Below are positions 1-12,100 of a DNA stretch of 30,970 nt, in pieces (the first letter of the stretch is position 1; the number at the start of each line of letters is the position of its first letter). Source of the DNA: Poteriospumella lacustris (taxonomy: Eukaryota; Sar; Chrysophyceae; Chromulinales; Dinobryaceae); the NCBI GenBank assembly GCA_008000375.1, contig SMOI01000167.1, positions 15,753 through 46,722 on the forward strand, read 5' to 3'. The notes beneath the pieces are model-generated. The model was not told where the DNA came from. It searched no databases and saw only the letters and a program-made list of their open reading frames with translations. The position numbers and the translations under genes are program-made.

Positions 1-1
1 G

Positions 2-103
2 GAGATCCAAAGCACAGACTTCCCAGATATTCAGAAACTTCTAGAAGTTGTCAGAGAGCTGGGAAAAACAAAGAAACGCGTTGGATGGAAAGGTCGAAAG
101 TGA
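2..103 (+). CDS. 3' end of an unidentified upstream gene
   Basis: The first 33 codons of the window are open in frame 2 and end at TGA 101-103. The peptide is amphipathic and coding-like: it has a PDIQKLLEVVRELGKTKKR stretch (helix followed by basic residues) and ends in VGWKGRK. There is no start codon, so the 5' part lies outside the window. The spacing to the calmodulin ATG, about 140 bases, fits a short intergenic gap and 5' leader. I do not recognise the family. It could also be chance open sequence, because it is short. Confidence 0.4.
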   Translation, partial: EIQSTDFPDIQKLLEVVRELGKTKKRVGWKGRK

Positions 104-243
104 CCTCGGCCCCGGGCAGAAAACGCGTTTTGATTAAGTCAAACCCTAAATGGGGATGTCCGACCCATGGGCTCGGATGGGTCGCTGATTTCGATTTCGA
201 TGCAACTGCCACAATCAAAAATCTCAACTACTATCTTACCAAA

Positions 244-768
<525 letters not shown>

Positions 769-1410
769 ATAATCAGTCCTGTCCTGTCCTGTATATTCAA
801 AATTCCTATCCTGATTATAAATTGAACCTTCTTGATACCCACCGTCCTTGTTTACAAGGCTGTTCGGTTTGAATTCTTCTTCTTCGTCTTCTTCTTGGTC
901 CTCTATGCTGCTCAATCAACACTAGGCTGCCACTGGACTGAAGCATTAGCAAGACTACATGCAACGATCCTGTTGATGCGCAAGAGGGAGGATTGTGGTG
1001 AACCTCGAGATAAGAGATCAGTCGTCTGCCAGTTCAAAAGTGTCGCTCTTCTGACTGAGAACTGAAAGTGCAACGAAACGTTAAACATAGGTACAGCGGA
1101 GTTCAAAATGAGTCATTACATATCGCTAAGATGATACATATACTTATTTGCACCAGATGCTGGTTGGCACTAAGCTTCCCTGTAGATATACAGTAAAGAT
1201 GGATACGCCAGGTGAGATACACTTGCGAGCGCCGTTAGTGAAACGGCTTCTCTGAGGCTGGTGAGGCGGGGAGTCATCTCAGAAGAATAGACCATCCTTT
1301 TTTCGAATTTCTTGATAACTACGAGAAGATTCAGAACGATTGTTTTGCATCAACGGACATCCAAAATCAATAGTTATATCCGAATGAGTACTATGGTGTA
1401 AAAAGAAAAA
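769..1410. other. Intergenic: calmodulin 3' region and promoter side of the next gene
   Basis: No coding region is supported here. Just after the calmodulin stop there is a short CTGTC repeat (CCTGTCCTGTCCTGT). The rest is presumably 3' UTR followed by the upstream region of the 1411 gene. Open frames of 64-77 codons on both strands are not coding-like. Confidence 0.5.
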
Positions 1411-4400
1411 ATGATGATGGATTTGTCGGCACTGCGTGCTCCTCACCCGGCGATGCCGACGCTGACGGGTAAGAGCAAGGACAAACGAGTGTATGCAATG
1501 CTACGTGATCTGGACAAAATAAAGACATCCAAGAAGAAAAAGCAAATAAAACGATGTGAACTGTTGATCCATTACATTGCACAGTGTCTTCGAAAGTGCA
1601 CCGATGATCATCTGTTGCACACGACGTCGATTTGGGTCTTGATCACCATATTTCGCTTGTTTCCCGTTGAAACCAAAGAAATGATGATCGAATCGGGTAT
1701 TCCGGGTTGTCTGTATCAAATCATTAAGGATGGAAACTTGAATGGATCATCCCGGCAGTATGCGAGTGAGCTATGCTTCTACTTGAGGTACTCGAGCCAT
1801 TGTGCGTTGTCATCCCATGCCCTGCCTGTTTCATCACGACTTTTCTCGTCTCTCACTGTTGTAGTACCAATCATCCACATCCTGGTGAGGCTTGGGGTTC
1901 AGGAGCACCGATGGATGTCATGCCGGAAGTGCAGATGGTCAATCGCTACCGTCCCGACCTGGACGACATGACGTTGCTCAGCGACATGTCCTCCCACGCG
2001 GACGACAAACCTTCCCGTCAACCGTTTATTCCATATAAAATTGACCCCAGCAATATGCTCAAACTAGACGCGCTGTTTGAAGATGGATATCACAACCAAC
2101 TGGCGGCCTCGCTGCCCAATCACTTGCTCCTGTCGAAATATGGGTTCAGCAGCGAACCCCCCGCCAAAGGACAAGAGTCTGATTCATCGGACGACGATGA
2201 CGACGACGGTGACGACGACGACGGCGGTGGAGACTCCGACGACGACGAAAATGGTCACAAACGCCGCGGCAAAGACGACGACAGTGTGGCCAGTTCGATC
2301 AGCTCCGCCAGTCGTTCGACGATGCGCACCTTCGGTGCCTCGCTGCCCAACTCTTCCCGACGGTTCGAATTCAATCTCTCCCATTCATTGGTCGATGTCT
2401 TACCGGGAGGTGACTTGGACTCTGCACGTAGCAATACGTCGCAGGCATCCTTTGGAGGACTGAAAACCAAGGGGTACGCGACCGATTTGCACGCCGAATT
2501 GAATGGGTTGCGCCCCAAGACCACCCAGATGAGTAGCCCCTTCGGACTGGGTAAATTACGACGACAAGATTCGGGTTCGTCGCTGGGTAATCAACCTCCA
2601 CCGGTGAGTTTGCTTCAGCCGTTTCCCCCAACGGTGATGGCCGCGACCACACCACAACTGCTGGCTCCCATGACCACCACCACCACCAGCTACCATCCTC
2701 CAACGATCAACAGTGCTCGTTCGGTGGGGTCCCATCATTCGCATCATTCGGGGGCCCACCAGGTTCATCATACGGGCGCCGCGCCCCATCGGATGATTCA
2801 ACAACTGCGTCACGAACGCAGTAGCACGAGTCACGTGCCCGCGCGATCGCTGTTACCTGCGCAAGGTCACGAGAACCAAACGGGGCGTGTAGCCCGTCTC
2901 TCACACAGTGCGCATCCCTTGTCCCAGTCGTTGGACACGGGGTTGACCCCTCCCCGCCAGAAGGGGCTCTTTGGCGATTGGGTGCTGCCCTATCGACCCA
3001 ACAAGTCCGCCGCGGGGGAAGTGGCCGAGGGTAGTCAGATGGTACTATCGTCATCGTTTTTCGAATCAGAACCGAGCGCTGCTGCCGCGCCCGTCAACAC
3101 CGACCTCGATGCCTATTTTAGCTCTCTCGATCCATTGGCACTGAGCCTCAAATCCACCGTGAAAAGCAACGCCAAGGCAGAAGCCAGTGGCATCCGCACC
3201 GTGGAAGACGAAGAAGGTGGCTGGGTCTTGTCGAGCGACGAAGACGACGCCTTGTACGACGGCATCAAACCCGGTGGATCCTGGGACGACGCAGATGACA
3301 ACGACAATGACAACGACAACGACGACCCTGATCTCCAAAAGGTCACCAACGAATTCATCGTCAAGAAGCGACTGCGCATGCGGGCCGAGAAGTTGATCGA
3401 CCACACGTTCGTCCAGAAGCTCTTCGTGAAGAAGAGCAACGTCCAAGAGTCGCAAGATTTGATTCATCGCATGGAACAACTCTTTGAACTGCTCGACCCC
3501 GAGAAATCGGGGTACGTGACCTTTGAGGCGTTCACCCGGTTGATTCTCGCGGTGGCACCCCCACGGATCATACGCGCCGACGTGATGAATTTCATGCAAG
3601 CGCAAACGAAACGCAACGACGATTTGGTCGATTACAACGAGTTCATCATCAGTGGCAAGGTGCTCATCTTGACGAAGGCGCAACGGCAAGAAGCGTTGGA
3701 CAACAAGTCACGGCTGAAGAGCTTGCCGAAAGGTGCACGGGAGGCGTTTGCCTATCGCAATGAAAGTGCCTCGACGATGGTGTGGTTGAAGCGTCAGAAG
3801 GAATACGTCGGACAGGAGTCGACCTACACGTGGAAGAACCATTTGAAATGGTATCAACGACGGAAAGCCCAAGCGTTGATTTGGTTGGTACGTCGGGCCA
3901 CCCGGTCGTTGAAGCACGAAGTGATCCTCGACGAAGCGCGGCGGTTTTTGAAAGTCAAAGCGAAACAAGCCAAAGCCTGGAGTGAATTGATTGAAATCGG
4001 TCGGGCCTCGTTGCGGACCCAGTCGAAAGGGGCCTTGGCCAAACGACGCTTGATGAAACGTGCGATGCATGCGCGACGGTTCATGATCAAATTGGCCGAA
4101 GCCGCCGAGTATTTGCGGGGTATGGCGCTGACGGCGATCAAAGACCTGGATTACATGGACCGGGTCTTGGCGCTTCGCGAAACACGTGAAAAGGACGCGA
4201 CGTCGACGGAGAAAGTCGAAGTGGACGAAGCGAAAGTGGCGCTTGCGAAGAAGACGCAAGCGAATTATGCCGCGTTCTTCAAAATGAAGGCGCTGCGCCA
4301 ACTGGCGGTGCAGTTTTTGCGCGCGAAATCGATGAAAGCCTCGCGCCATTGTGCCCAACAAGACGCCGCGTTGGATTTCCTCCGGGATCACGTCTACAAG

Positions 4401-5948
4401 GCGAAGAAGTTGCTGACGTTGCAAGACAAAGCCCGACGCGAATTGATGTTACGTGCCGAAGCTGCGTACGCCTTTTGTTTGGCGCAGGACCAAGCGTTGT
4501 TGAATCTGTTACGGCGGGGTAGTGAGGCATTGGGGCACATGGATCGTCAAGAGAAAGCCTTGGCTTGGTTATTGCAACGCGGGCCCGATGCCTTACGTTT
4601 CACCGAGGGCAAATGCAAAGCGCAATTGGAATTGTGCAAGATTGGTCAACATACGCTACGGTACATGAACCGTCGAGAAGAAGCCCACATCTATCTCAAC
4701 AAGCGCCGGCTCAAATCCGAAGCCTTTGTCATCCGCAAACAAGAAGCCATTGTCTTCTTACGCAATTGTCCACGCAACGTCTGGAAAATCATCGACAATA
4801 CCAATGCCGCACAAGCGTGGTTGGCCGCTCGTGCGGAACGGGCCAAGAAATATGTCCTGGTACGTTTACGGGCTGCGCATCATTTGCAACATACGGCGGC
4901 CAAGGCGACGGCCACGTTCCGTCGGGCGTATATTGCTCAACAAGAACTGTTGCAATTGGCCATGGTCGCCAAATACGACTATTTCAAAGCCTTTTCACAC
5001 CAGATTCCCGCCTTGACACGTGTTCTCAAAACCGAGAAAACCAAAAACATACGTCACGAACGTAAACAACAGAAGATACGGGCCTCGTGGACCTTTGAAG
5101 AACATTTGAAGTTTGAAATGGCCGAAGTGTTCCAATTGTTAACGTCCATCTATACCCCACCACATTTGATCGCGAAAAGTCCTCTGCGGAAATTGGAAGC
5201 CATTACCGCGGGGAGAGATGTCGATGATTTCACCGATGAACATCGGTTTATGGGTATTTATGCCTTCCGGCGCATGGTGAACTACGGACGCATCTTTCAA
5301 GTCCCACCAGCCGAAGTCGACGAATTCTTTCGCAACGCGGATATCACCGCGTCGTGTTATTTGACCCTCGAGGCTATCTTGCCATGGATGCGGAAGAAAG
5401 CGAGCAAAATCAAGAACTTTCGATTCCGCGTGTCCGACATCATCTCGGCCGAGGAGCGAGCGTATATTTCCATTTTCCTGCGTATGTTGCGTGACAAGAC
5501 GTTCTTGCAAACCGCTTCGGATTACAGCAAATACGAAGAGATGAAAGAGGCCAAGCGAAAGCTACGTCAACAAAAGATTGAAGATGAATGGAGCGACGAC
5601 GACGACGAAGAGGACGAAGAGGACATTGACGAGGACCTGCTGTTTTCGGATTTGGACAAGATGCGAAACATGGATGTGGGCAGACTGATGCGGTATCTCA
5701 CACGCAAGAGAGAGTTGGAGCAGCAAAGCCTCACGAAAGCACTGTCGTTGCCATCCGATGCCACGAATGGTGAAAGTCAGCCGGCGGGGCCAGAGACGGC
5801 AACAGTGGAAGGAACCGATGGCAATCGACCAACCACTGCTGCCTCAGCAACCGATGGAGGCAACAATATTCCTCCTGCAAATGGTGCTGCTACCGAAGCA
5901 ATCCCAGGAAATGAATCGAATACGTTGGAGGCCAAACCAGAAGTGTAG
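1411..5948 (+). CDS. Large ARM-like / EF-hand / helical-repeat protein
   Basis: Exons are 1411-1787 and 1865-5948, with a 77-base intron 1788-1864 (GTACTC...TTGTAG) splitting Ser126. The product is 1486 residues. Residues about 20-130 look armadillo-like (IESGIPGCLYQIIKDG, then SSRQYASELCFYL). Residues 180-510 are low-complexity, with Asp runs and Ser/His/Pro-rich parts. An EF-hand pair lies near 670-720; the first loop (DPEKSGYVTFEAF) is near-canonical and the second (KRNDDLVDYNEF) is degenerate. Residues about 755-1170 are helical and rich in Lys/Arg/Ala, with ten tandem units of about 21 residues (957 onward). A degenerate EF-hand (NADITASCYLTLEAIL) lies near 1280 and an acidic run near 1365. 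The start could be any of three consecutive ATGs. I do not recognise the family. A cytoskeletal or flagellar Ca2+-responsive scaffold is only a guess. Confidence 0.88.
4356..4991 (+). repeat. Ten tandem 21-22 residue helical repeats in the 1486-residue protein
   Basis: The translated sequence falls into consecutive units starting at 4356, 4422, 4485, 4548, 4611, 4674, 4737, 4800, 4863 and 4929. Each is 21 residues, except the first and ninth at 22. The pattern is [QRK]-x-x-A-x3-L-x2-[RK]-x3-A-x2-aromatic/hydrophobic. Examples are QDQALLNLLRRGSEALGHMD and QEKALAWLLQRGPDALRFTE. The DNA has diverged between units, so the array is old and kept at protein level. Looser relatives seem to extend back to about 3765. 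Confidence 0.7.
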
Positions 5949-6237
5949 TCAATCCTTGCTGTAGTAGAGAGTTGCTGTAAGACATTTCATCCTGCACCAC
6001 AGGTGATGTTATCATGTCTGTAAAGAGGAGGAATGTACATACATACCCAGTCCCTCGATCCACCCAACAACATTGCATTCGTCCCTTGACGCCGAAATTC
6101 GTCTTTGTTTCATGAAAGAAGACGTGCAAGGATGGTGACGTCAAGACCTTTTTTCATCGTGAGTGACGCAGGCGGCTTCTTCGAAAGAGAACTCGAATTA
6201 TTACTCTCGAATTCAACGCTGGTGAGGCTACATAGTC

Positions 6238-9200
6238 ATGGAAGGCGAGCAATCGGATATTCAAAGAACATCCATAGGAGACCACGGTCGAGTGGGGTTG
6301 ACGAATGATGAAGTGGACAAGATTTTGGAGGAAGTGGGCTTCAATGAACTGAAATACGTGGAGATTTCAACGCTGCAGCTGTTCTCTCTTCAATTCTATG
6401 GGACAATGCCGTTCATTTTGGAGGCAGCATTTATTCTAGCTCTAGGAATTCAAAGTTATATTGATTTTGCCATCATCTTTGCAATGTTGCTCTGCAACGC
6501 ATATCTGGGGTTTCACGAGGAAATAAAAGCGAAGGACAGCTTGGTACGAACTTGACACGAATATAACGATACATTCGGTTCAATATAACAATTTGTCGAT
6601 TGTCTTTACAGGCTGAACTAACCAATAAAATGGAGCAAAAAGTGACAGTTGTTCGGGATGGGCACGCAGAATTTGTTCTCTCCAGACTACTTGTCCCGGG
6701 AGATGTAGTCCTCTTAGTTGGAGGCACTCTTGTTCCTGCCGATGTTGATTGGATTGAAGGAGACGTGCTATTGCTGGACACATCAGCAATTACTGGAGAA
6801 GCTCTCCCGCGCAAGGTTCCAGTCCAAGGCAGTGGAACGAGAATTTTAGCTGGAATTACCGTACTGGCAGGCGAGGCGTATTGTATTGTCCGCAAAACTG
6901 GATCGCATACAGAAATTGGGAGCTCACAAGAAGATATCATGCACGACAAAGCATCGATCCGGAAGTCTATTTTCGAAGAGAGGGTTCTCCAAATTGTTCG
7001 AGTTATCATATTGGTAGCGATCGGAATTGTTATCACCATCTTGTTAGTGCAAGGATTAGCCAGAGGAGGCTTCCGCAGCAGCAGCGAGGCTCGCACATTG
7101 ATAGCAACAATTGTTTCTATCTTGGTAGCATCGGTTCCCGTTGCCCTTCCATTAGTCCTACAAGTTACGATGGCGTTGGGGGCAGGTACCATGGCTAGAG
7201 ACTATAACGCCGTTGTTACATCTTTATCTGCACTGCAAGATATAAGCAGCATGACCGTTTTGTGCTCAGACAAAACAGGAACGTTGACCTCAGCACACAT
7301 TTCGATACACTCTGAAAGTATCTGGTGTCCAGACAATGCTGGGTTCACGCAACGAGACGCTGTATTTTACGCGAGATTGGCTTCCAATCCAGACAAAGAA
7401 GATGATCCAGTGGATCGCTGCTGCTTGGACCACTTCAGAAAATGTGCGTCAGAGGAGATGAAAATAGACGCAAAGAAATTCACGTTGGTACGATCCGCTG
7501 GTTTCAACCCCGTTTACAAAAGAGTTGTATTCGTGTATAGCCACCCGCAACATGGAGTGGTAATGGTAGCGAAAGGACTTCCCAATAAAGTGGTGGACAC
7601 AGCTGACGGTGGAAAAGATGATGCTGAAGATCAGTGGAAGGTTGATAGCAGCGACACCTTATTGTTTGAAGTTGGCCAAATCAGTGAATCGTTGAGCACG
7701 AGAGGCTACAAAACAATCGGAGTTGCAGTTCGCTTCGGATTACAGCCATGGAGATTTGTCGCAATAATTCCATTGCTAGACCCTCCGCGACACGATTCAG
7801 CCCAAACAATTCAGTTGCTTCACGACGCAGGAGTTTCCGTCAAAATGATAACTGGCGATCATGAAAATATTGCCAAAGAAACTGCGCGCATACTGGGAAT
7901 GTCGACCAACATAATTCGTGGCGACCAGATAAGACCAAGCAGTGAGAGTGGGGACAACAGCATCGTAAAGATACATCAGCTCGTTTGGAATGCCGACGGG
8001 TTTGCCCAAGTTCTCCCACGAGACAAGAGATTCGTGGTGGAGACTCTTCGATACGCATTCACATCGATTGTGGGAATGACAGGCGATGGAGTCAATGACG
8101 CACCTGCACTATCTGCCGCTCAATGTGGCATCGCGGTCGAAAATGCGACGGATGCAGCCAAAAATGCTGCAGCGATTTTGTTAACAACGCCTGGCCTCTT
8201 CCCAATATATTGTGCCGTTGTGGAGAGTCGTAAAATCTTTCGAAAGTTACGGGCATATGTAGTCTATCGAATAGCTGCCACTGTTCAGATAGTTCTTTCG
8301 CTCACCCTTTTGATATTTATTTCCAACTGCCCGGTGAACTCAATTTTCGTCATCCTTCTCGCCTTGTTCAACGACTTGACGATGCTCCCAGTCGCGTACG
8401 ATCAACAGAAACCAAGTTCGACACCAGATTCTTTGAGTATTAGGAATATGCTTATCCTTTCCATAACGCTGGGAATGTGCCAGACATCGTTTACGATGCT
8501 GTGGGCGTACGTATCATATCGTATTCCTGGCTTGTTTGAGGGAAACCTCAACATAATGACCTGCTCTGTGAGCGCAAGAGCAGCAATTTGGGTTCAATTA
8601 ACTCTTTCAACAGAGTTGCTTATTTTCTCAACCAGAGCAACCACATTGATTTGGATCTCATATCCTCCATCAGGCAGGCTTACACTTTCAGTGATTCTCG
8701 GATCGGTTATCATTTCAGTTTTGGCGGGAACAGTTCCATCTTTTGGGCTTCTCTACGTCACTGATATTCTGCTCATTTGGGTATACAGCCTCCTGGTACT
8801 GGCAATTATTGATGTTATCAAATGTTTGACATTGCGGATTCTCGGAGAGACGTTTGTGGAGTTGCGAGAGAGCTCTTCACCGACAAGAAGCGCAGGAAGT
8901 ACGAAATCCAAGGATATTCCACCACAAGAAGAGACAAAAGATGCAGGGGCGATGGGTGCGCTTCCAACCACTGTGACAGCTCCCAGAAAAGTCAAAGAGG
9001 AATCAAAAAATGCGCCAACGAGTATTCCATTACCCCAACAAGCTTCGCCCAAGTTTCGCTCTGCCTCTGACGAAGCCGTCGCGTTTGATATTGAACTGGG
9101 CCGACTAAGTTCCAGTAGAAGTCTCCTTTCTTTTGAAGGAAATCGACCAAGGCAGGCGCATTCAGAGGAGGAAGAGGAAAAGTTTCAAGACATTCACATC

Positions 9201-9743
9201 CGTCGTCGGGAGACTGATTCACATTTGCGTCGAGTAGAAAGTTGGATAAAGAGCCCAGCAACAGTAGCGGGAAGTGGTGAGAGTATATCTCAACAACGAA
9301 GGCGGGGCGGGCAACGCATCAACTACCAAACTGCAGTTTCAGAAACTCTGAAAGGCTCAGCGCCTCGCAGCCTCTCTGGTGGAGATTTAGCAGTGGACTC
9401 TCATCGAGCCAGGGGAGAAATGTTGAATGTCGCTACCGTTGAGGCGATACGTATGAACAGCGCTCCAGCTTCCCTTCGAACTAGATATGCACCACCAACA
9501 CGAGAAGAAAGGTCGACTTTTGTTCCCGTTGAAGTCATTCGAGAGGGGAAAATCGTCCTTCCCAGCAACTACGCCCAGTACGGATCTTGGTCAGAATTAA
9601 GGCGTTCCAACATCACTGCTTCATCTCTTCGACCACATACACCTGCAAGCCGGTCTACAACAATGACTGACCGAGCAAGAGAAAGCTTGTTAGCTCGTCT
9701 TCGCACTCGATCAGGGCCTCAACATCCAACATCCATGGGATAA
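6238..9743 (+). CDS. P3A-type plasma-membrane H+-ATPase
   Basis: Exons are 6238-6543 and 6612-9743, with a 68-base intron (GTACGA...TTACAG); the product is 1145 residues. It is a P-type pump coupling ATP hydrolysis to proton export. Visible signatures are an actuator loop TGEA (163-166), the M4 segment SVPVALPLVLQVTMALGA, the phosphorylation site CSDKTGTLT (D322), MITGDHENIAKET, and the hinge GMTGDGVNDAPALS (from about 591). M6 is ALFNDLTMLPVAYD; its Asp690 aligns with the proton-binding Asp of plant AHA pumps. The short N-terminus and the FYGTMPFILEAAFILAL M1 region fit P3A rather than Ca2+ or Na+/K+ pumps. After the last membrane segment (about 840) there is a roughly 305-residue hydrophilic tail rich in Ser, Arg and Glu, far longer than the usual regulatory domain. 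TGEA replaces the usual TGES. No neighbour suggests a partner. Confidence 0.93.
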
Positions 9744-10049
9744 GATCGGAAGGGAAATTTCTGAAACGTCTTCTGACAACCTTCTTCAACCACTTGGCGC
9801 AGGTTCAATAATCATTCCTCCCGCTGCCAGCTGCGGGGGAACCACCCCGCACCAGTTGTTCATGTCTTCGACAGTTCAGGGAAATTTCAAGATATACACG
9901 GAGCCTGCATCCAAGACGCCACATAAGGCATTTGTCGGATTGTCTTGGATTCGTTGATTTCACTAACACTACCTCAAAGCAATCGGCTCTTTCACAACCG
10001 ATCACCACGTCCTCGTCCGTTAGGTTCCGCCAAATTAGATCTGTGAGAG
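9744..10049. other. Intergenic gap
   Basis: 306 bases between the ATPase stop and the CENP-V-like start. No open frame on either strand looks coding and no repeat or RNA was seen. Confidence 0.5.
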
Positions 10050-10670
10050 ATGGAGATGGTACAAGCTGTTTCGGCCTTTTTGGTTGCTCCGTTAGCCGTG
10101 TTCTTCTTACAAGAGTGGCATCGGCAACCGGAGAGGGAGCGTGAGCGAATGGAGAAGGAGCTGAAGGCGTACACCGGCAGTTGTCACTGCAATTCCGTTC
10201 GCTTCAATCTGTTGGCCCCTCGCCATTTGGTCGTGTGGAACTGCAACTGCTCCATTTGCTTCATGAAGAAGAATTGGCACTTTGTGATCCCCGCAGAGCA
10301 ATTCTCGTTGCTCGAAAGCAGCAAGGATTACCTCACGGAGTACCGCTTCAACACCAAAACCGCGCGTCATCTGTTTTGTAAGATCTGCGGCGTTCAGGCG
10401 TACTATGTTCCCCGTTCGAACCCCGACGGTGTCGCAGTTACCCTGGCATGTATTCCAGTGGAGCAGGTATGACAGTTGGAGGCTGAGAAGTGTGGATTGT
10501 CTGTAACGGTTTGTCGTTTTATGTAGGTGGAGTCGTTTGAGCTGCGCAATTTCGACGGTCAAAACTGGGAGTCGTTCTACGCCTGTTCAAACATATCTCG
10601 ATTCAGCGGAGGAGAAGCCACCAAAGAGCACGCGGAGAACAGTCCCGTCGATGGCGCCCCGCTGTTTTGA
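10050..10670 (+). CDS. CENP-V/GFA-family zinc protein
   Basis: Exons are 10050-10466 and 10527-10670, with a 60-base intron (GTATGA...TGTAG); the product is 186 residues. The GFA fold (glutathione-dependent formaldehyde-activating enzyme/CENP-V) is clear. It has GSCHCNSVRF, WNCNCSICFMKKNWHF, then FNTKTARHLFCKICGVQAYY and PRSNPDG. The seven zinc-site cysteines are all present. The second exon adds NFDGQNWE, matching the C-terminal part of CENP-V-like proteins, which supports the splice. The N-terminus (MVQAVSAFLVAPLAVFFLQ) is a hydrophobic segment followed by an Arg/Glu-rich stretch, suggesting a membrane anchor or organelle leader not typical of the core family. Members act in S-hydroxymethylglutathione chemistry or, in vertebrates, at centromeres; which applies here is unknown. 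ATG 10050 or 10056 could be used. Confidence 0.9.
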
Positions 10671-12100
10671 TCCCATTGTTGTCCGGCCGTTTGCCAATCT
10701 CGTCGCCATTCCTCAACGCATTGGAGCATTCCATGAGTTGCTTTTATCATTATCTGAAGTTGTTAGCGTTAGTGTAGCGAAGTCAGATGTCTCATGCACC
10801 GCCAGCTTGAAGACTTTGGCCCAGCATTGTTAGTCTCGAGGCGGTCCATGGACGGTGTTGCAGTTCGTCGCCGCCTGAGCGATGATCTCTTTGTTATTTC
10901 CGTCTGTCCTGTCACGCAGTTCCCTTTTCTATAGTCCCTGGTATGTAAATAGCGATTGACCACTATGTGTGTGAGGGGGTTGAAAAGGGAAGGAACGAAT
11001 GACTGCAGGGATTACAAAACTAGCAACAACAGAACGACCGCCGATGGCGGCCGCCTCGGTAACTTTACAACGAAACACGCCACCGAGTCGTGCAACGGTC
11101 GCGAACAACATGAGAGCGGAAGAGTGAGGAGAGAATGCGTTGCGTTTGTAAGACAGCAAGCAGAGGAGGCAACAGCAGAACAGATGCAGGGAGAGTTAGG
11201 ACCGGACGAGATGTCGGGGCCGGCAAACGTCGATGAGAGCACAAGGTCGATTCGAGAGAGAGGGACAGAGGATGTTTCGATCAGCGGAAGAACGAATCAT
11301 GAGATAGACTCAACTGCAACACGGACTGGGCACGTTTCGACTAGGCAGCCCCAACGACAACACGGCGGGTCGCAGGTAGCACCGACGATGGATTGGGGAG
11401 GAATAAAAGCAAGAACAGAGGTGGCAAGCGCGCGACAAATGGCCAACGACAACGATAACACAACGGACAATGTCCCAACAACGAGAATAACAGCCAAGCC
11501 AACGAAGGAGATGGCGCAGGTATTCGCTAGATAGCAGTAGCACGCCGTTGAGGTCTCCTTGTTCGTGGTTTTAACGGACATAATCACACAAACTAAGCCT
11601 TACGTAACAAACTGGTCGCCAGAACAGTACCGAGGGATGAATCTGGTAATACCCACAGCAACAGCAACAGCAAGAGCGCGGTAGCAAGCAGCAGGGTCAC
11701 GCGCAGCGTTTTTTCTTGGGAGGAGGGGTGGTGGGGGGTCAGAAGTGGCGATGCAGATGCGTTGAAGTGACAAAAACACGCGTCACCAACGAGCTGGATC
11801 CCGATACACCCCCTCACATACGAAGCGACCACGAAAACGCAACCAAAATAGCAAGCGAACGAGGCAATTAGACGAACCATGCAGACATAGAGGCCGCAGA
11901 TCATAGATCGTCAAACGACACGGTCCACAGCAACGAAGAGGGGGGAGGGGGGTTGAAACGAAGAAGATAGCCACCCCCCCAGCAAATCAAATGAAAAATG
12001 AAAATGAAAAAATGGCCACCCCACCTCGAGGGACGAGGTGGCGAGGGACGAGTGCGGAGAAGGGCCGGTCCAGAGGCCGTCGGTCGTTCGGAGGTTGTTC
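10671..12100. other. Long intergenic stretch, strongly T-poor on the + strand
   Basis: Between two convergent genes. From about 10,950 to 12,000 the + strand is A/G/C-rich and T-poor; I counted 38 T in the 360 bases 11161-11520. A 189-codon frame (ATG 10965 to 11534) crosses it. Its product is polar, low in hydrophobic residues and without a recognisable domain, and the opposite strand has hydrophobic frames that reflect the same bias. I do not call a gene. It may include the 3' UTR of the minus-strand gene at 12101. Confidence 0.5.

Noticed and set aside
85-243. N-terminal extension of calmodulin from ATG 85
   Set aside because: The added residues do not resemble calmodulin and the canonical 149-residue protein starts at 244.
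1773-1864. Reading straight through into the 1865 exon from 1773
   Set aside because: This is the intron of the 1411 gene, open by chance; splicing 1788-1864 joins both coding parts in frame.
3066-4424. Two long minus-strand frames opposite the 1486-residue gene
   Set aside because: Composition mirrors the coding strand codon bias; no recognisable motif or start context.
10965-11534. 189-codon + frame
   Set aside because: Polar low-complexity product in a T-poor region where stops are rare by composition.
11593-11904. Hydrophobic minus-strand frame resembling a membrane protein
   Set aside because: T-rich complement of the same biased region gives Leu/Val/Cys codons by default.
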